From Prevotellaceae bacterium (GTDB lineage: Bacteria > Bacteroidota > Bacteroidia > Bacteroidales > UBA932): a DNA stretch of 6,200 nucleotides. A program made the translations under genes and the position numbers. Shown in pieces: positions 1 to 6,200 of the stretch. Position 1 is the first letter of the stretch. Each line of letters starts with the position of its first letter. The notes beneath the pieces are model-generated. The model was not told the origin of the DNA. It saw nothing but the letters and a program-made list of their open reading frames with translations, and did not search any database. The DNA lies in the NCBI GenBank assembly GCA_031285695.1, contig JAITVR010000019.1, forward strand, positions 1-6,200, given 5' to 3'.

Positions 1-2182
1 CTTCGTCAAACTCCTGCGCAAAAGGTTGCAGCGACACCATGATGCTTTCGCCGTCCTTGCGCTCCGCTAAATTTTGCCACAATTCTTCGGTAATAAACGG
101 CATGAACGGGTGCAGCAAACGCAGCATTTGGTCAAAAATTTTGAGCGTTGCGCTGTACGTTTTTTTGTCCATGGGCTTGCCCATTTGCGGCTTGATAATT
201 TCCAAATACCAGCCCGAAAATTCGTCCCAGTACAGCTTGTAAATTTCCATCAAGGCTTCGCTCAAACGGTACTTATCAAAATCGTCGTTCAACTTTTCTA
301 CCGTTTTTTGCAGCAGCGAGTTAAACCATTCCACCGCTACTTTTGAATGCTCGGGTTGCGGCTCATTTTCGCTTGCTTCCCAACCTTTAATAAGGCGGTA
401 AACGTTCCAAATTTTGTTGCAAAAATTTCGACCTTGCTCGCACAAACTTTCGTCAAAAGGCAAGTCATTTCCGGCAGGTGAAGTGAGCAGCATTCCCAAG
501 CGCACGCCGTCTGCGCCGTACTTTTCCATGAGCTCAATCGGGTCGGGCGAATTGCCGAGCGATTTGCTCATTTTTCGTCCCAACTTATCGCGCACAATGC
601 CCGTCAAATATACGTTTTTGAAGGGATAACCACCCGCCCATTCATAGCCTGCAATAATCATGCGCGCCACCCAAAAGAACAGAATTTCGGGCGCAGTAAC
701 CAAGTCCGAAGTTGGGTAATAATATTGCAAATCCTTGTTGGGGTCGGCATTGGGATTGCCTGCTACGTTGGCGTCAAAGGTTGAAATTGGCCACAACCAC
801 GATGAAAACCATGTATCCAAACAGTCCTCATCTTGGCGCAACTCCTCAATGGATAATGGATAATTGACAATGGATAATGCTTTTTGGTACGCCTCTTCTT
901 TGGTTGCTGCAACTACAAATCCACCTTTGGGAAGATAAAAAGCGGGAATGCGATGCCCCCACCACAGCTGCCGCGATATGCACCAATCCTTGATGTTTTC
1001 CATCCAGTGGCGGTAGGTGTTTTTGAATTTTGGTGGAAATAATTGCACCTCATCATCGAGCACAGCATCAAGCGCAGGCTTCGAAATTTCGTCCATTTTC
1101 AAAAACCACTGCATAGAAAGTTTGGGCTCAATTACGGCATCAGTGCGCTCGGAAAAACCAACCTTGTTGGTGTACGGTTCAACTTTTTCGAGCAAGCCCG
1201 CCGCCTCCAAATCTTTTTCAATTTGCTTGCGCACCTCAAACCTATCTTGCCCTACGTACAGCTGCGCTTTTTCGCTCAGCGTGCCGTTGTCGTTAAAAAC
1301 ATCTATGACTTCGAGGTTGTACTTTTCGCCCAGCATGTAGTCGTTCACATCATGCGCCGGCGTAACTTTTAGGCAGCCTGTGCCAAATTCCACATCAACA
1401 TATTCGTCCTCAATTATGGGAATTTCGCGGTTGATGAGAGGCACAATAATTTTTTTGCCTTTGAGGTGAAAATTCTTTTCGTCGTTGGGATTTATGCAAA
1501 CAGCCGTATCGCCAAAAATCGTTTCGGGGCGCGTGGTGGCAACGACTGCGTAACCATTTTCGCCCACAATTTTATAGCGCAGGTAGTACAATTTCCCCTG
1601 CTGTTCTTTGTAAATTACTTCCTCATCGGAAAGGGCGGTGAGCGCTTGCGGGTCCCAGTTTACCATGCGCACGCCGCGGTATATTTTGCCCTGATTGTGC
1701 AAATCTACGAATACGCGAATTACGCTTTTCGAGTACTCTTCGTTCATGGTAAAGTTGGTGCGCTCCCAGTCGCACGAGGCGCCAAGTTTTTTCAGCTGCT
1801 CCAAAATAATGCCGCCGTGCTTGCGCGTCCATTCCCAAGCGTGCTCAAGGAATTCTTCGCGCGTAAGGTCGGTTTTTTTTATGCCTTCTTTGGCCAATTT
1901 TGCGACAACTTTTGCCTCGGTAGCAATGGAAGCGTGGTCGGTTCCGGGAACCCAGCAAGCATTTTTTCCCAACATGCGCGCGCGGCGCACCAGCACATCT
2001 TGAATGGTGTTGTTGAGCATGTGCCCCATGTGTAGCACGCCGGTTACGTTGGGCGGCGGAATGACAATGGCGTAGGGCTCACGGTCATCGGGTTCGGAGT
2101 GGAACAGCTTGTGCTCCAACCAGTATTTGTACCACTTATCTTCTATTTCCTTCGGCGAATACGTTGTTGCAAGTGTTGACAT
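1..2182 (-). CDS. valS: Valyl-tRNA synthetase, 3' end beyond window
   Basis: Class I aminoacyl-tRNA synthetase that charges tRNA-Val with valine in the cytoplasm and hydrolyses mischarged Thr-tRNA-Val. The frame is open for 727 codons from ATG at 2182 to the left edge with no stop. Visible landmarks: [13 protein letters not shown] near residues 42-54, with HMGH as the HIGH signature; the CP1 editing domain with [13 protein letters not shown] near 216-228 and [12 protein letters not shown] near 267-278; [14 protein letters not shown] near 400-413; [10 protein letters not shown] shortly after residue 450; KMSKS at 537-541; and the start of the anticodon-binding helical domain ([13 protein letters not shown]). 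Full-length bacterial enzymes are usually about 870-950 residues, so the rest of the C-terminal domain and the coiled coil should lie to the left. There is no Shine-Dalgarno; the leader is an A/T heptamer array. Oddity: residues 436-445 are encoded by a second heptamer array. Identity is certain from the motifs. Confidence 0.98.
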   Translation of the reverse strand, partial: MSTLATTYSPKEIEDKWYKYWLEHKLFHSEPDDREPYAIVIPPPNVTGVLHMGHMLNNTIQDVLVRRARMLGKNACWVPGTDHASIATEAKVVAKLAKEGIKKTDLTREEFLEHAWEWTRKHGGIILEQLKKLGASCDWERTNFTMNEEYSKSVIRVFVDLHNQGKIYRGVRMVNWDPQALTALSDEEVIYKEQQGKLYYLRYKIVGENGYAVVATTRPETIFGDTAVCINPNDEKNFHLKGKKIIVPLINREIPIIEDEYVDVEFGTGCLKVTPAHDVNDYMLGEKYNLEVIDVFNDNGTLSEKAQLYVGQDRFEVRKQIEKDLEAAGLLEKVEPYTNKVGFSERTDAVIEPKLSMQWFLKMDEISKPALDAVLDDEVQLFPPKFKNTYRHWMENIKDWCISRQLWWGHRIPAFYLPKGGFVVAATKEEAYQKALSIVNYPLSIEELRQDEDCLDTWFSSWLWPISTFDANVAGNPNADPNKDLQYYYPTSDLVTAPEILFFWVARMIIAGYEWAGGYPFKNVYLTGIVRDKLGRKMSKSLGNSPDPIELMEKYGADGVRLGMLLTSPAGNDLPFDESLCEQGRNFCNKIWNVYRLIKGWEASENEPQPEHSKVAVEWFNSLLQKTVEKLNDDFDKYRLSEALMEIYKLYWDEFSGWYLEIIKPQMGKPMDKKTYSATLKIFDQMLRLLHPFMPFITEELWQNLAERKDGESIMVSLQPFAQEFDE
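848..879. repeat. In-frame heptamer repeat array inside valS
   Basis: On the + strand, four consecutive heptamers start at 848, 855, 862 and 869: AATGGAT, AATGGAT, AATTGAC, AATGGAT, followed by a partial AATG. As a result the 12-mer CAATGGATAATG occurs twice, at 847-858 and 868-879. The 21-bp spacing equals seven codons, so the array repeats in the protein: LSI at valS residues 436-438 and again at 443-445, as [10 protein letters not shown]. It sits between the [13 protein letters not shown] segment and the conserved [10 protein letters not shown] segment, a stretch I believe varies among ValRS proteins. The period of seven matches the array at the valS start. Confidence 0.8.
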
Positions 2183-2215
2183 TTGTCAATTAAAAATTAA
2201 GAATTAAAAATTAAG
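2181..2215. repeat. Heptamer tandem array between GT-C gene and valS
   Basis: On the + strand, 2188-2215 is four heptamers, AATTAAA, AATTAAG, AATTAAA, AATTAAG, which is also a perfect 14-bp tandem duplication (2188-2201 and 2202-2215). The seven bases before it (ATTTGTC, 2181-2187) fit the same spacing loosely and overlap the valS start codon. The array fills the whole 28-bp gap between the genes. On the minus strand it supplies the TAA stop of the GT-C gene (2213-2211) and the entire leader in front of the valS ATG. No hairpin with a G/C stem is present, so it is not a terminator. Confidence 0.85.
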
Positions 2216-4361
2216 GCATACTATTTACAGCGGTCATAATTTCCTGTGCACGCTGCCTGTTGCCCGAGCGGTCGTAAATTTGCGCCATGAGCTGGTAGGC
2301 GGGCTTGAAGTCGCCACGCGTGCGCAGCAGCTGCTGCAGGGTGCGCAGCGCATCGTTCAGCTGCCCTTGCTGCGCCTGCGCTTGGGCAATAACCCACAGG
2401 CCCGAAATATCGCGGCTGTTGTACTTTGCAATGGCGTTGGCGGTAACGGCGGCGCTTGAGTAGTCGCCTTTTTTTAGGTAAATATTGGCCAGCTGATTGA
2501 GCGCTGTTGTGTTTCCTCGGTTAAATGCAACCCAGCGCTGCGCCAGCATTTGCGCCGAATCCAGCGCGCCAAGGTGCTGATAAATGGCTATCAAATCATT
2601 TAGCGATTGCTCATTGTAAGCGTCGTAATCCAAGGCTTTTTTGAGCAGCGGAATGGCCTCGCCGATGTTGCCCTGCTGCATGGCTCGGTGCCCAAGAAAA
2701 TCGGATTTTTCCTCACGCTTGAGCACAATGCAAATGGGCACGCCATCAACTTTAATTTGATAAGCTGTATTTTTTGGCGGAAAGGCTTTTTTGTTTTTCA
2801 GCAGCTCCGCATTCATTCCCGTAATGGTAAAAATGGCGTAGTCCCAATCGCTGTTTCCACGCTCGTTCCAGCGGACAAAACCAACTGAAAAATCGGCAGT
2901 GTCTTTTCTAAAAAAATAGTTAACCGATGCCGGATGCCAGCTCGTTACTTTTGTTTTACGAGTGCTGTCGGGCGCGCCATTTTTCCTCACATCAGCCAAA
3001 ATCCATTCCGAAGCCTCGCGCGTGGAGTGGTAGTAGTAATCCATTTCGTAGTTGCCGTAGGCACCTTTTATTCCGCCTGCAAGCTGGTTGAAGTAAAGGT
3101 ATTCGTAGGGGTGATTTTTGACAACGTACATAAACGGATTAATGAGCAAAACGAAGAATAGTAGCGTAAATGCTATTTTGAAATGCTTACTCTTTGCCTT
3201 TTCAATAATGGCGTCAACGCCTAAGCCTGCCGCCACCACCATTGGTGGATACATAAACATGGCGTGTCGCCAACCTCCATACACGTTTGCACCCGTGTAA
3301 ATAATCCAAAAAACAGGAAAAATAAACGCGAAATATACGATAAAGGTGTTGAAGATATTGCTCTTTTTCAGCCCTCCCACAAACGGATATATGGCAGCGC
3401 CCATGAGCGCTACAACCGGCACGGTGTAAGCAATATATCGTGGTAAATAGTACCAAGGGTTGCTGTCTGACCATATCATTTTCCCCTCAAAAAGATGGCG
3501 CAATACGTAGCCCCATTTTGACATGTCTGCAAATATTTCAAAAACATGCTTGGGGTTAACAAGCGCATAAGGCCAAAGAAGCATTCCCACAAAAAATCCT
3601 GCCGCAGAAATAGCTAAACCATATAAAAACAAACGCTTGAACAGCTGCATTACCGTCTTCTTTTTCGAGGGCGATTTTCGAGATTGCCACCATTGAGGCA
3701 CCCAATAAATTAAGCCGAACAAACCAAAGTAGGCAATGAGCAGCAAACCTCCTACGCGCACGGCCAAGGCAAGTCCAATGCTAAGCGCCAACATGGCAAT
3801 AACTCTTTTGGGCGGTTTAGGAAAAGTTTGAAAAAAGTACAACAAGTAGTAAGTCCCCATCATCAGCATTGCTGCAAAGGGTGGGTCTTTTAGGTTGTTG
3901 AATGACTGCCCAAAAAAGCGAGGTGAAAGGAAAAACAGGCAAAGCGTAAAAATGGCGGCGCGCCACCTTCCCGTTATCCGAAATGCCAGCAGCGCGGCAA
4001 AAAATATGGCAAGCCAACCGAACACAGAAGCAACCGCATGGCGCACCTGCATAATATCATTTATGCCAAAAGAATTGTATATGAGGTAAGCAATATTATC
4101 GGGCAGCTGACCGTACATGTGCAGGTTGTTCTGACCGTTTTTGGGATTTGGGTGAACGGCCGTAGAATCTTTTCCAAAGCTCGTATAAAAGTTTACCACA
4201 TCTTGAGCATGCCCCAAGTGGTAATGCTCATCGCCCGACATGCCTGCATCTTTGCTTAACAATACCGCAGCAAGCAGCGTTAGCGCCGAAAGCGCAATGA
4301 ATATTGCTCTTTCCAAGCCACAACTTTTATCTTTCCAAAATTTTAAATTTAGCTTCATCAT
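2211..4361 (-). CDS. GT-C family (GT39/PMT-like) membrane glycosyltransferase with C-terminal TPR domain
   Basis: Predicted integral membrane enzyme that transfers a sugar from a polyprenyl-phosphate donor on the outer side of the inner membrane; the acceptor is unknown. From ATG at 4361 it is 716 residues. A first membrane helix (about 17-37) is followed by GDEHYH at 43-48, the acidic first-loop motif of GT-C enzymes. A second acidic site, NNLKDPP (155-161), precedes another helix, and roughly nine to eleven hydrophobic helices run to about 413. A conserved-looking HPYEYLYFN segment (417-425) leads into a soluble region. Residues 553-712 form five TPR units in exact 34-residue register, beginning at 553, 587, 621, 655 and 689. 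The frame extends two codons further to a TTG, but ATG at 4361 (or the adjacent ATG at 4358) is more plausible; no Shine-Dalgarno is seen. It lies 38 bp after the methyltransferase and 28 bp before valS. The family is secure; the substrate is unknown. Confidence 0.88.
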   Translation of the reverse strand: MMKLNLKFWKDKSCGLERAIFIALSALTLLAAVLLSKDAGMSGDEHYHLGHAQDVVNFYTSFGKDSTAVHPNPKNGQNNLHMYGQLPDNIAYLIYNSFGINDIMQVRHAVASVFGWLAIFFAALLAFRITGRWRAAIFTLCLFFLSPRFFGQSFNNLKDPPFAAMLMMGTYYLLYFFQTFPKPPKRVIAMLALSIGLALAVRVGGLLLIAYFGLFGLIYWVPQWWQSRKSPSKKKTVMQLFKRLFLYGLAISAAGFFVGMLLWPYALVNPKHVFEIFADMSKWGYVLRHLFEGKMIWSDSNPWYYLPRYIAYTVPVVALMGAAIYPFVGGLKKSNIFNTFIVYFAFIFPVFWIIYTGANVYGGWRHAMFMYPPMVVAAGLGVDAIIEKAKSKHFKIAFTLLFFVLLINPFMYVVKNHPYEYLYFNQLAGGIKGAYGNYEMDYYYHSTREASEWILADVRKNGAPDSTRKTKVTSWHPASVNYFFRKDTADFSVGFVRWNERGNSDWDYAIFTITGMNAELLKNKKAFPPKNTAYQIKVDGVPICIVLKREEKSDFLGHRAMQQGNIGEAIPLLKKALDYDAYNEQSLNDLIAIYQHLGALDSAQMLAQRWVAFNRGNTTALNQLANIYLKKGDYSSAAVTANAIAKYNSRDISGLWVIAQAQAQQGQLNDALRTLQQLLRTRGDFKPAYQLMAQIYDRSGNRQRAQEIMTAVNSMP

Positions 4362-4399
4362 ATCCAACTTTTAAACGAAGACTTTTTTGCAAAAAACAG

Positions 4400-5140
4400 C
4401 TACCGTGTCATTGGACGGCAGCACATAACCAGCAGCGAGGAAGGTAGCCGCAGCTTGCGCTCTAACTTCAAAAGCCAACGCGAAAATCGTTTTGAAATAA
4501 CAGCGCAAAATGGCGCTACAAAGAAAATACTCCTCTGCTCTACTACCTCAAAACCGGCAGCCTCCACAAATTTTACCAACGAGTTGGGTACAAATTTTGA
4601 AATATGCTGCTCCTCATACTTCACCGGCGACAGTGCATTCAGCGCAACCTCTATCAACGGCCACAAGCTTTTGTAGTTCGGAGTTGTAACAACCCACTTC
4701 CCCTCAGGCTTAAGAACTCGGCGCACCTCAGCCGCTATTTTCATAGCATCGTACGGATGCAAATGCTCTATAACCTCTATAGTAGTAACAAAATCAAAAC
4801 TGTGGTCTTCATACGGCAAGTGCTCGCTATCCTCAACCCGAAAAGTTAAATTTTTCGTGTCTCCAACTTGACTATTTGCAAAATCAATTTGCGGAGCAGA
4901 GATGTCCACCCCCACGCAATCCAAGTTTGGAAATGCTTGCTTAGCCATAAACAAAAAAGCGCCCGGACCACAGCCAACATCAAGCAACTTTCCATTTGGC
5001 GCTAAGTGGTGAATAACTGATGTAAATTTTTCTCTATGCCAAAACTTCCGAATAGGAGAACCATTTTCTAACACATGAAAATAGTATCCAGCAGGAATAT
5101 CATCATAGTTAAACGCCTTTTTTTGAGCAAAATACGACAT
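4400..5140 (-). CDS. Class I SAM-dependent methyltransferase
   Basis: A 246-residue Rossmann-fold methyltransferase of the Methyltransf_11/UbiE-like type, predicted cytosolic. SAM-binding motif I is LLDVGCGPG at 52-60. The acidic end of beta-2 is VGVD with D79. SEHLPY at 105-110 and the FDFVTTIEVIEHL stretch (115-127) form the second and third motifs, and LKPEGKWVVTTPN (143-155) is the usual strand after helix D. The N-terminal segment (about 1-45, YYFHVLENGSPIRKFWH) and the basic C-terminal tail (about 217-232) may contact substrate or membrane. The start is the ATG at 5140, giving a complete domain with no strong Shine-Dalgarno; the stop is TAG at 4402-4400. It sits between a GT2 remnant and a GT-C glycosyltransferase, which suggests methylation of a glycan, lipid or quinone-like small molecule rather than DNA or rRNA. 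The acceptor cannot be read from the sequence. Confidence 0.9.
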   Translation of the reverse strand: MSYFAQKKAFNYDDIPAGYYFHVLENGSPIRKFWHREKFTSVIHHLAPNGKLLDVGCGPGAFLFMAKQAFPNLDCVGVDISAPQIDFANSQVGDTKNLTFRVEDSEHLPYEDHSFDFVTTIEVIEHLHPYDAMKIAAEVRRVLKPEGKWVVTTPNYKSLWPLIEVALNALSPVKYEEQHISKFVPNSLVKFVEAAGFEVVEQRSIFFVAPFCAVISKRFSRWLLKLERKLRLPSSLLVMCCRPMTR

Positions 5141-5154
5141 GTTATTTAAAGTTT

Positions 5155-5261
5155 TTACATATTTATATCAAGACTTTCATCTTCACTCAGCTCCACCGCT
5201 TGTAGGTTTCAGCAATCACTTGCTCCTCGTTGTAGCAGGGTATGATAATTGAGAGGTGCAT
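5155..5261 (-). pseudogene. Remnant of a family 2 glycosyltransferase N-terminus
   Basis: ATG at 5261 opens a 24-codon frame that begins MHLSIIIPCYNEEQVIAETY and ends KRWS before TGA at 5189-5187. The SIIIPCYNEE strand-loop is the hallmark nucleotide-sugar binding start of GT2 enzymes such as dolichyl/polyprenyl-phosphate sugar synthases, which normally exceed 200 residues. After a one-base shift back (from 5193) a second frame reads ELSEDESLDINM and stops at TAA 5157-5155, 14 bp before the methyltransferase ATG. No DxD or later GT2 motif follows, so most of the gene is missing. A GT2 of this type supplies the lipid-linked sugar used by GT-C enzymes, which fits the downstream gene. A functional leader peptide is an alternative but does not explain the exact GT2 motif. 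The 61 bp further upstream (5262-5322) shows no recognisable feature. Confidence 0.72.
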
Positions 5262-5322
5262 AATTCTTGACTTTTTTAGTTCTTCCTATTTGCTGATTGA
5301 GGCTGTGTGTAGCGGCAATTTT

Positions 5323-5973
5323 TCATGCTATCGGCGCTGCTTCAAAAATTTTATTTTCGTACTTTATCATTTCACGAATGCGCTGCTCTACTTTTTCCCA
5401 CTCAAACGGCTTGCCGCCACACAAGTCAATGGGTGTGTTGAAGTTAGCTTCTTCAAAGTAAGACAAGCCCCTTAGCGCTCGCATGGAATTTGATGACGGA
5501 TATTTAGCGGTATAGCCTGCTATCATTTCGGACAACGACATTTTTGTTGACAGGTAAGTAATATCCACAAAATCTTTCAAGCGAGTTCCGGCATCACTAA
5601 TTGCGCCTAACTTCATCGCAGCAATATCAAGCAAAGAGTACATTCGAATGGAGTCTTCTACAAAGATTTCTTGCAGCGGCGGATAAATATGTGCAATCAA
5701 GTCAACTTTTACGCCTGCAATATACCCCATAATTGTATTGCATTCTCTTTTCATATCCACCTTCATGTCAAACTTACGGCACAAGTGATTGACGAGAGCC
5801 TCTGTTTCAAAATGCTTGTACGAAAATAAATCCAAATCAATACTTTTGCGATGCCCTATTTGTAGCGCAAGGTTAGTGCCTCCCGCCAAAATAAAGTCAG
5901 CAAGCTGCTCATCTTGCATTAATTTTTTCAAGAGTTCAAGAGTGCCTCTCTCAACCGTTTCCGTTTGTAACAT
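5323..5973 (-). CDS. AbiEii/AbiGii-type nucleotidyltransferase toxin
   Basis: A 216-residue member of the DUF1814/AbiEii nucleotidyltransferase family, whose studied relatives are toxins of type IV toxin-antitoxin or abortive-infection systems; some transfer nucleotides to tRNA. The expected motifs are present. GGTNLAL at 31-37 is the nucleotide-binding glycine motif. RKSIDLDLF at 42-50 holds the DxD-type metal-binding pair D46 and D48. KVDLIAH at 89-95 provides a likely third acid, D91. KLGAISDAGTRLKDFVDITYL (121-141), described by K121, R131, K133, D134 and D137, matches the C-terminal K...R..KD..D signature. The catalytic set looks intact, so the gene is probably functional. The ATG at 5973 is chosen because AAGGAGG lies 7 nt upstream. 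It overlaps the end of the preceding small gene by 46 bp, implying translational coupling. The specific target is unknown. Confidence 0.88.
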   Translation of the reverse strand: MLQTETVERGTLELLKKLMQDEQLADFILAGGTNLALQIGHRKSIDLDLFSYKHFETEALVNHLCRKFDMKVDMKRECNTIMGYIAGVKVDLIAHIYPPLQEIFVEDSIRMYSLLDIAAMKLGAISDAGTRLKDFVDITYLSTKMSLSEMIAGYTAKYPSSNSMRALRGLSYFEEANFNTPIDLCGGKPFEWEKVEQRIREMIKYENKIFEAAPIA

Positions 5974-6200
5974 TCCATGTCCTCCTTTTTTATATCAAAA
6001 ACCATACTAACAAAAGTAGCGTCCCAAGCCCAGCGAAAGTGCTTGATATTTTTCGCAATTTCTCTAACGCCATTTACTCCACCATACATACGAAAAATGG
6101 TATAAAAATCCTGGTCGGTACCCCGCTCAATAACCCGCTCTACCACAATGCTTTTACACTTCTGCCAGTCAAAATCTTTCATGTCCATATCCCACAAAAG
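5928..6200 (-). CDS. DUF6922-like small protein, putative antitoxin partner (5' end beyond window)
   Basis: The frame is open from the right edge (6200) to TGA at 5930-5928, giving 90 visible residues. An in-frame TTG at 6197 is probably not the start: the LLWDMDMKDFDW stretch resembles the FWDVD-type beginning of DUF6922 proteins with residues still in front, so the true start is likely outside the window. The visible part is rich in charged and aromatic residues: IVVERVIERGT, then a helical middle with FYTIFRMYGG and VREIAKNIKH, then a FVSMVFDIKKEDMECY segment near the end. I recall this family as the usual small partner encoded just upstream of AbiEii-type toxins in Bacteroidota, so an antitoxin role is proposed from context. 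No classical AbiEi winged-helix domain is visible. The last 15 codons overlap the toxin gene. The family call is from memory of sequence wording and is moderately secure. Confidence 0.7.
   Translation of the reverse strand, partial: LLWDMDMKDFDWQKCKSIVVERVIERGTDQDFYTIFRMYGGVNGVREIAKNIKHFRWAWDATFVSMVFDIKKEDMECYKRKRLREALLNS
5981..5987 (-). promoter_or_regulatory. Strong Shine-Dalgarno for the AbiEii toxin
   Basis: AAGGAGG on the minus strand, 7 nt upstream of the ATG at 5973 and inside the coding sequence of the upstream partner. It fixes the toxin start. It also stands out because the methyltransferase, GT-C gene and valS have no comparable site. Confidence 0.8.
5985..5991 (-). other. In-frame A_AAA_AAG heptamer, possible -1 frameshift site
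   Basis: The upstream partner reads ATA AAA AAG here, so the heptamer A AAA AAG lies in the X XXY YYZ register known from bacterial -1 frameshift sites such as dnaX. A -1 slip enters the toxin frame, which is open from this point (GGA GGA CAT GGA, then the toxin ATG). The toxin frame has a TGA at 5997-5995, just before the heptamer. No stimulatory hairpin was identified, so function is unproven. Confidence 0.35.

Noticed and set aside
1017..1372. Two overlapping + strand frames of about 107-109 codons
   Set aside because: Both are antisense shadows of the valS region between the editing domain and the [11 protein letters not shown] segment; their overlap in different frames and lack of family features argue against coding.
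1466..2035. 189-codon open frame on the + strand
   Set aside because: It lies entirely antisense to valS, which has all its catalytic motifs in the minus frame; the + product shows no recognisable family and is biased by the opposite strand's codons.
3214..3474. 86-codon minus-strand frame inside the GT-C gene
   Set aside because: It is out of frame with the GT-C protein, whose hydrophobic helices continue uninterrupted across this stretch.
4365..4367. TTG as start of the GT-C gene
   Set aside because: It adds only two residues before two consecutive ATG codons and has no ribosome-binding site, so ATG at 4361 is preferred.
4383..4396. Perfect palindrome TTTTTTGCAAAAAA after the methyltransferase stop
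   Set aside because: Only A/T pairs flank a GC centre, with no loop and no G/C stem, so it is not a credible intrinsic terminator; homopolymer runs of this size are expected in A/T-rich spacers.
5141..5322. Promoter for the methyltransferase to valS run
   Set aside because: I looked for the Bacteroidota -7 TAnnTTTG with an upstream TTTG and for a sigma-70-like pair on the minus strand; only isolated A/T hexamers such as TATAAA near 5161-5166 appear, without a partner at proper spacing.
5242..5475. 77-codon + strand frame over the GT2 remnant and toxin 3' end
   Set aside because: It is antisense to two better supported features and the translation resembles no known family.

Overview
All supported genes in this window lie on the minus strand, so transcription runs from high to low coordinates. 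The source looks like a member of the Bacteroidota. The valyl-tRNA synthetase has wording typical of that phylum (for example [15 protein letters not shown] and [17 protein letters not shown]). Three of the four visible starts lack a Shine-Dalgarno sequence and are preceded by A/T-rich leaders. This placement is from recognition, not from a database search.

Reading in the direction of transcription: (1) 6200-5323 holds an overlapping two-gene module. It is a small DUF6922-like protein, cut by the window edge, followed by an AbiEii/AbiGii-type nucleotidyltransferase toxin, so a probable toxin-antitoxin or phage-defence pair. The 46-bp overlap carries a strong Shine-Dalgarno for the toxin. It also carries an in-frame A_AAA_AAG heptamer at which a -1 slip would join the two reading frames. 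(2) 5322-5141 has no intact gene but contains a clear remnant of a family 2 glycosyltransferase: its first 24 codons, then a frame break and stops. (3) 5140-4400 is a class I SAM-dependent methyltransferase. (4) 4361-2211 is a multi-spanning GT-C (family 39/PMT-like) glycosyltransferase with five C-terminal TPR units. (5) 2182 to the left edge is valS, whose last part lies outside the window.

The methyltransferase, the GT-C enzyme and valS are separated by only 38 and 28 bp and could be co-transcribed. The GT2 remnant, methyltransferase and GT-C enzyme look like what is left of a small envelope-glycan or lipid-linked sugar locus that has lost its GT2 member.

Two short heptamer-based repeat arrays (units starting AAT) are present. 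One fills the gap between the GT-C gene and valS and supplies the upstream stop codon. The other lies inside valS, in frame, and is translated. The least explained items are these heptamer arrays, the GT2 remnant and the slippery site in the toxin-antitoxin overlap.
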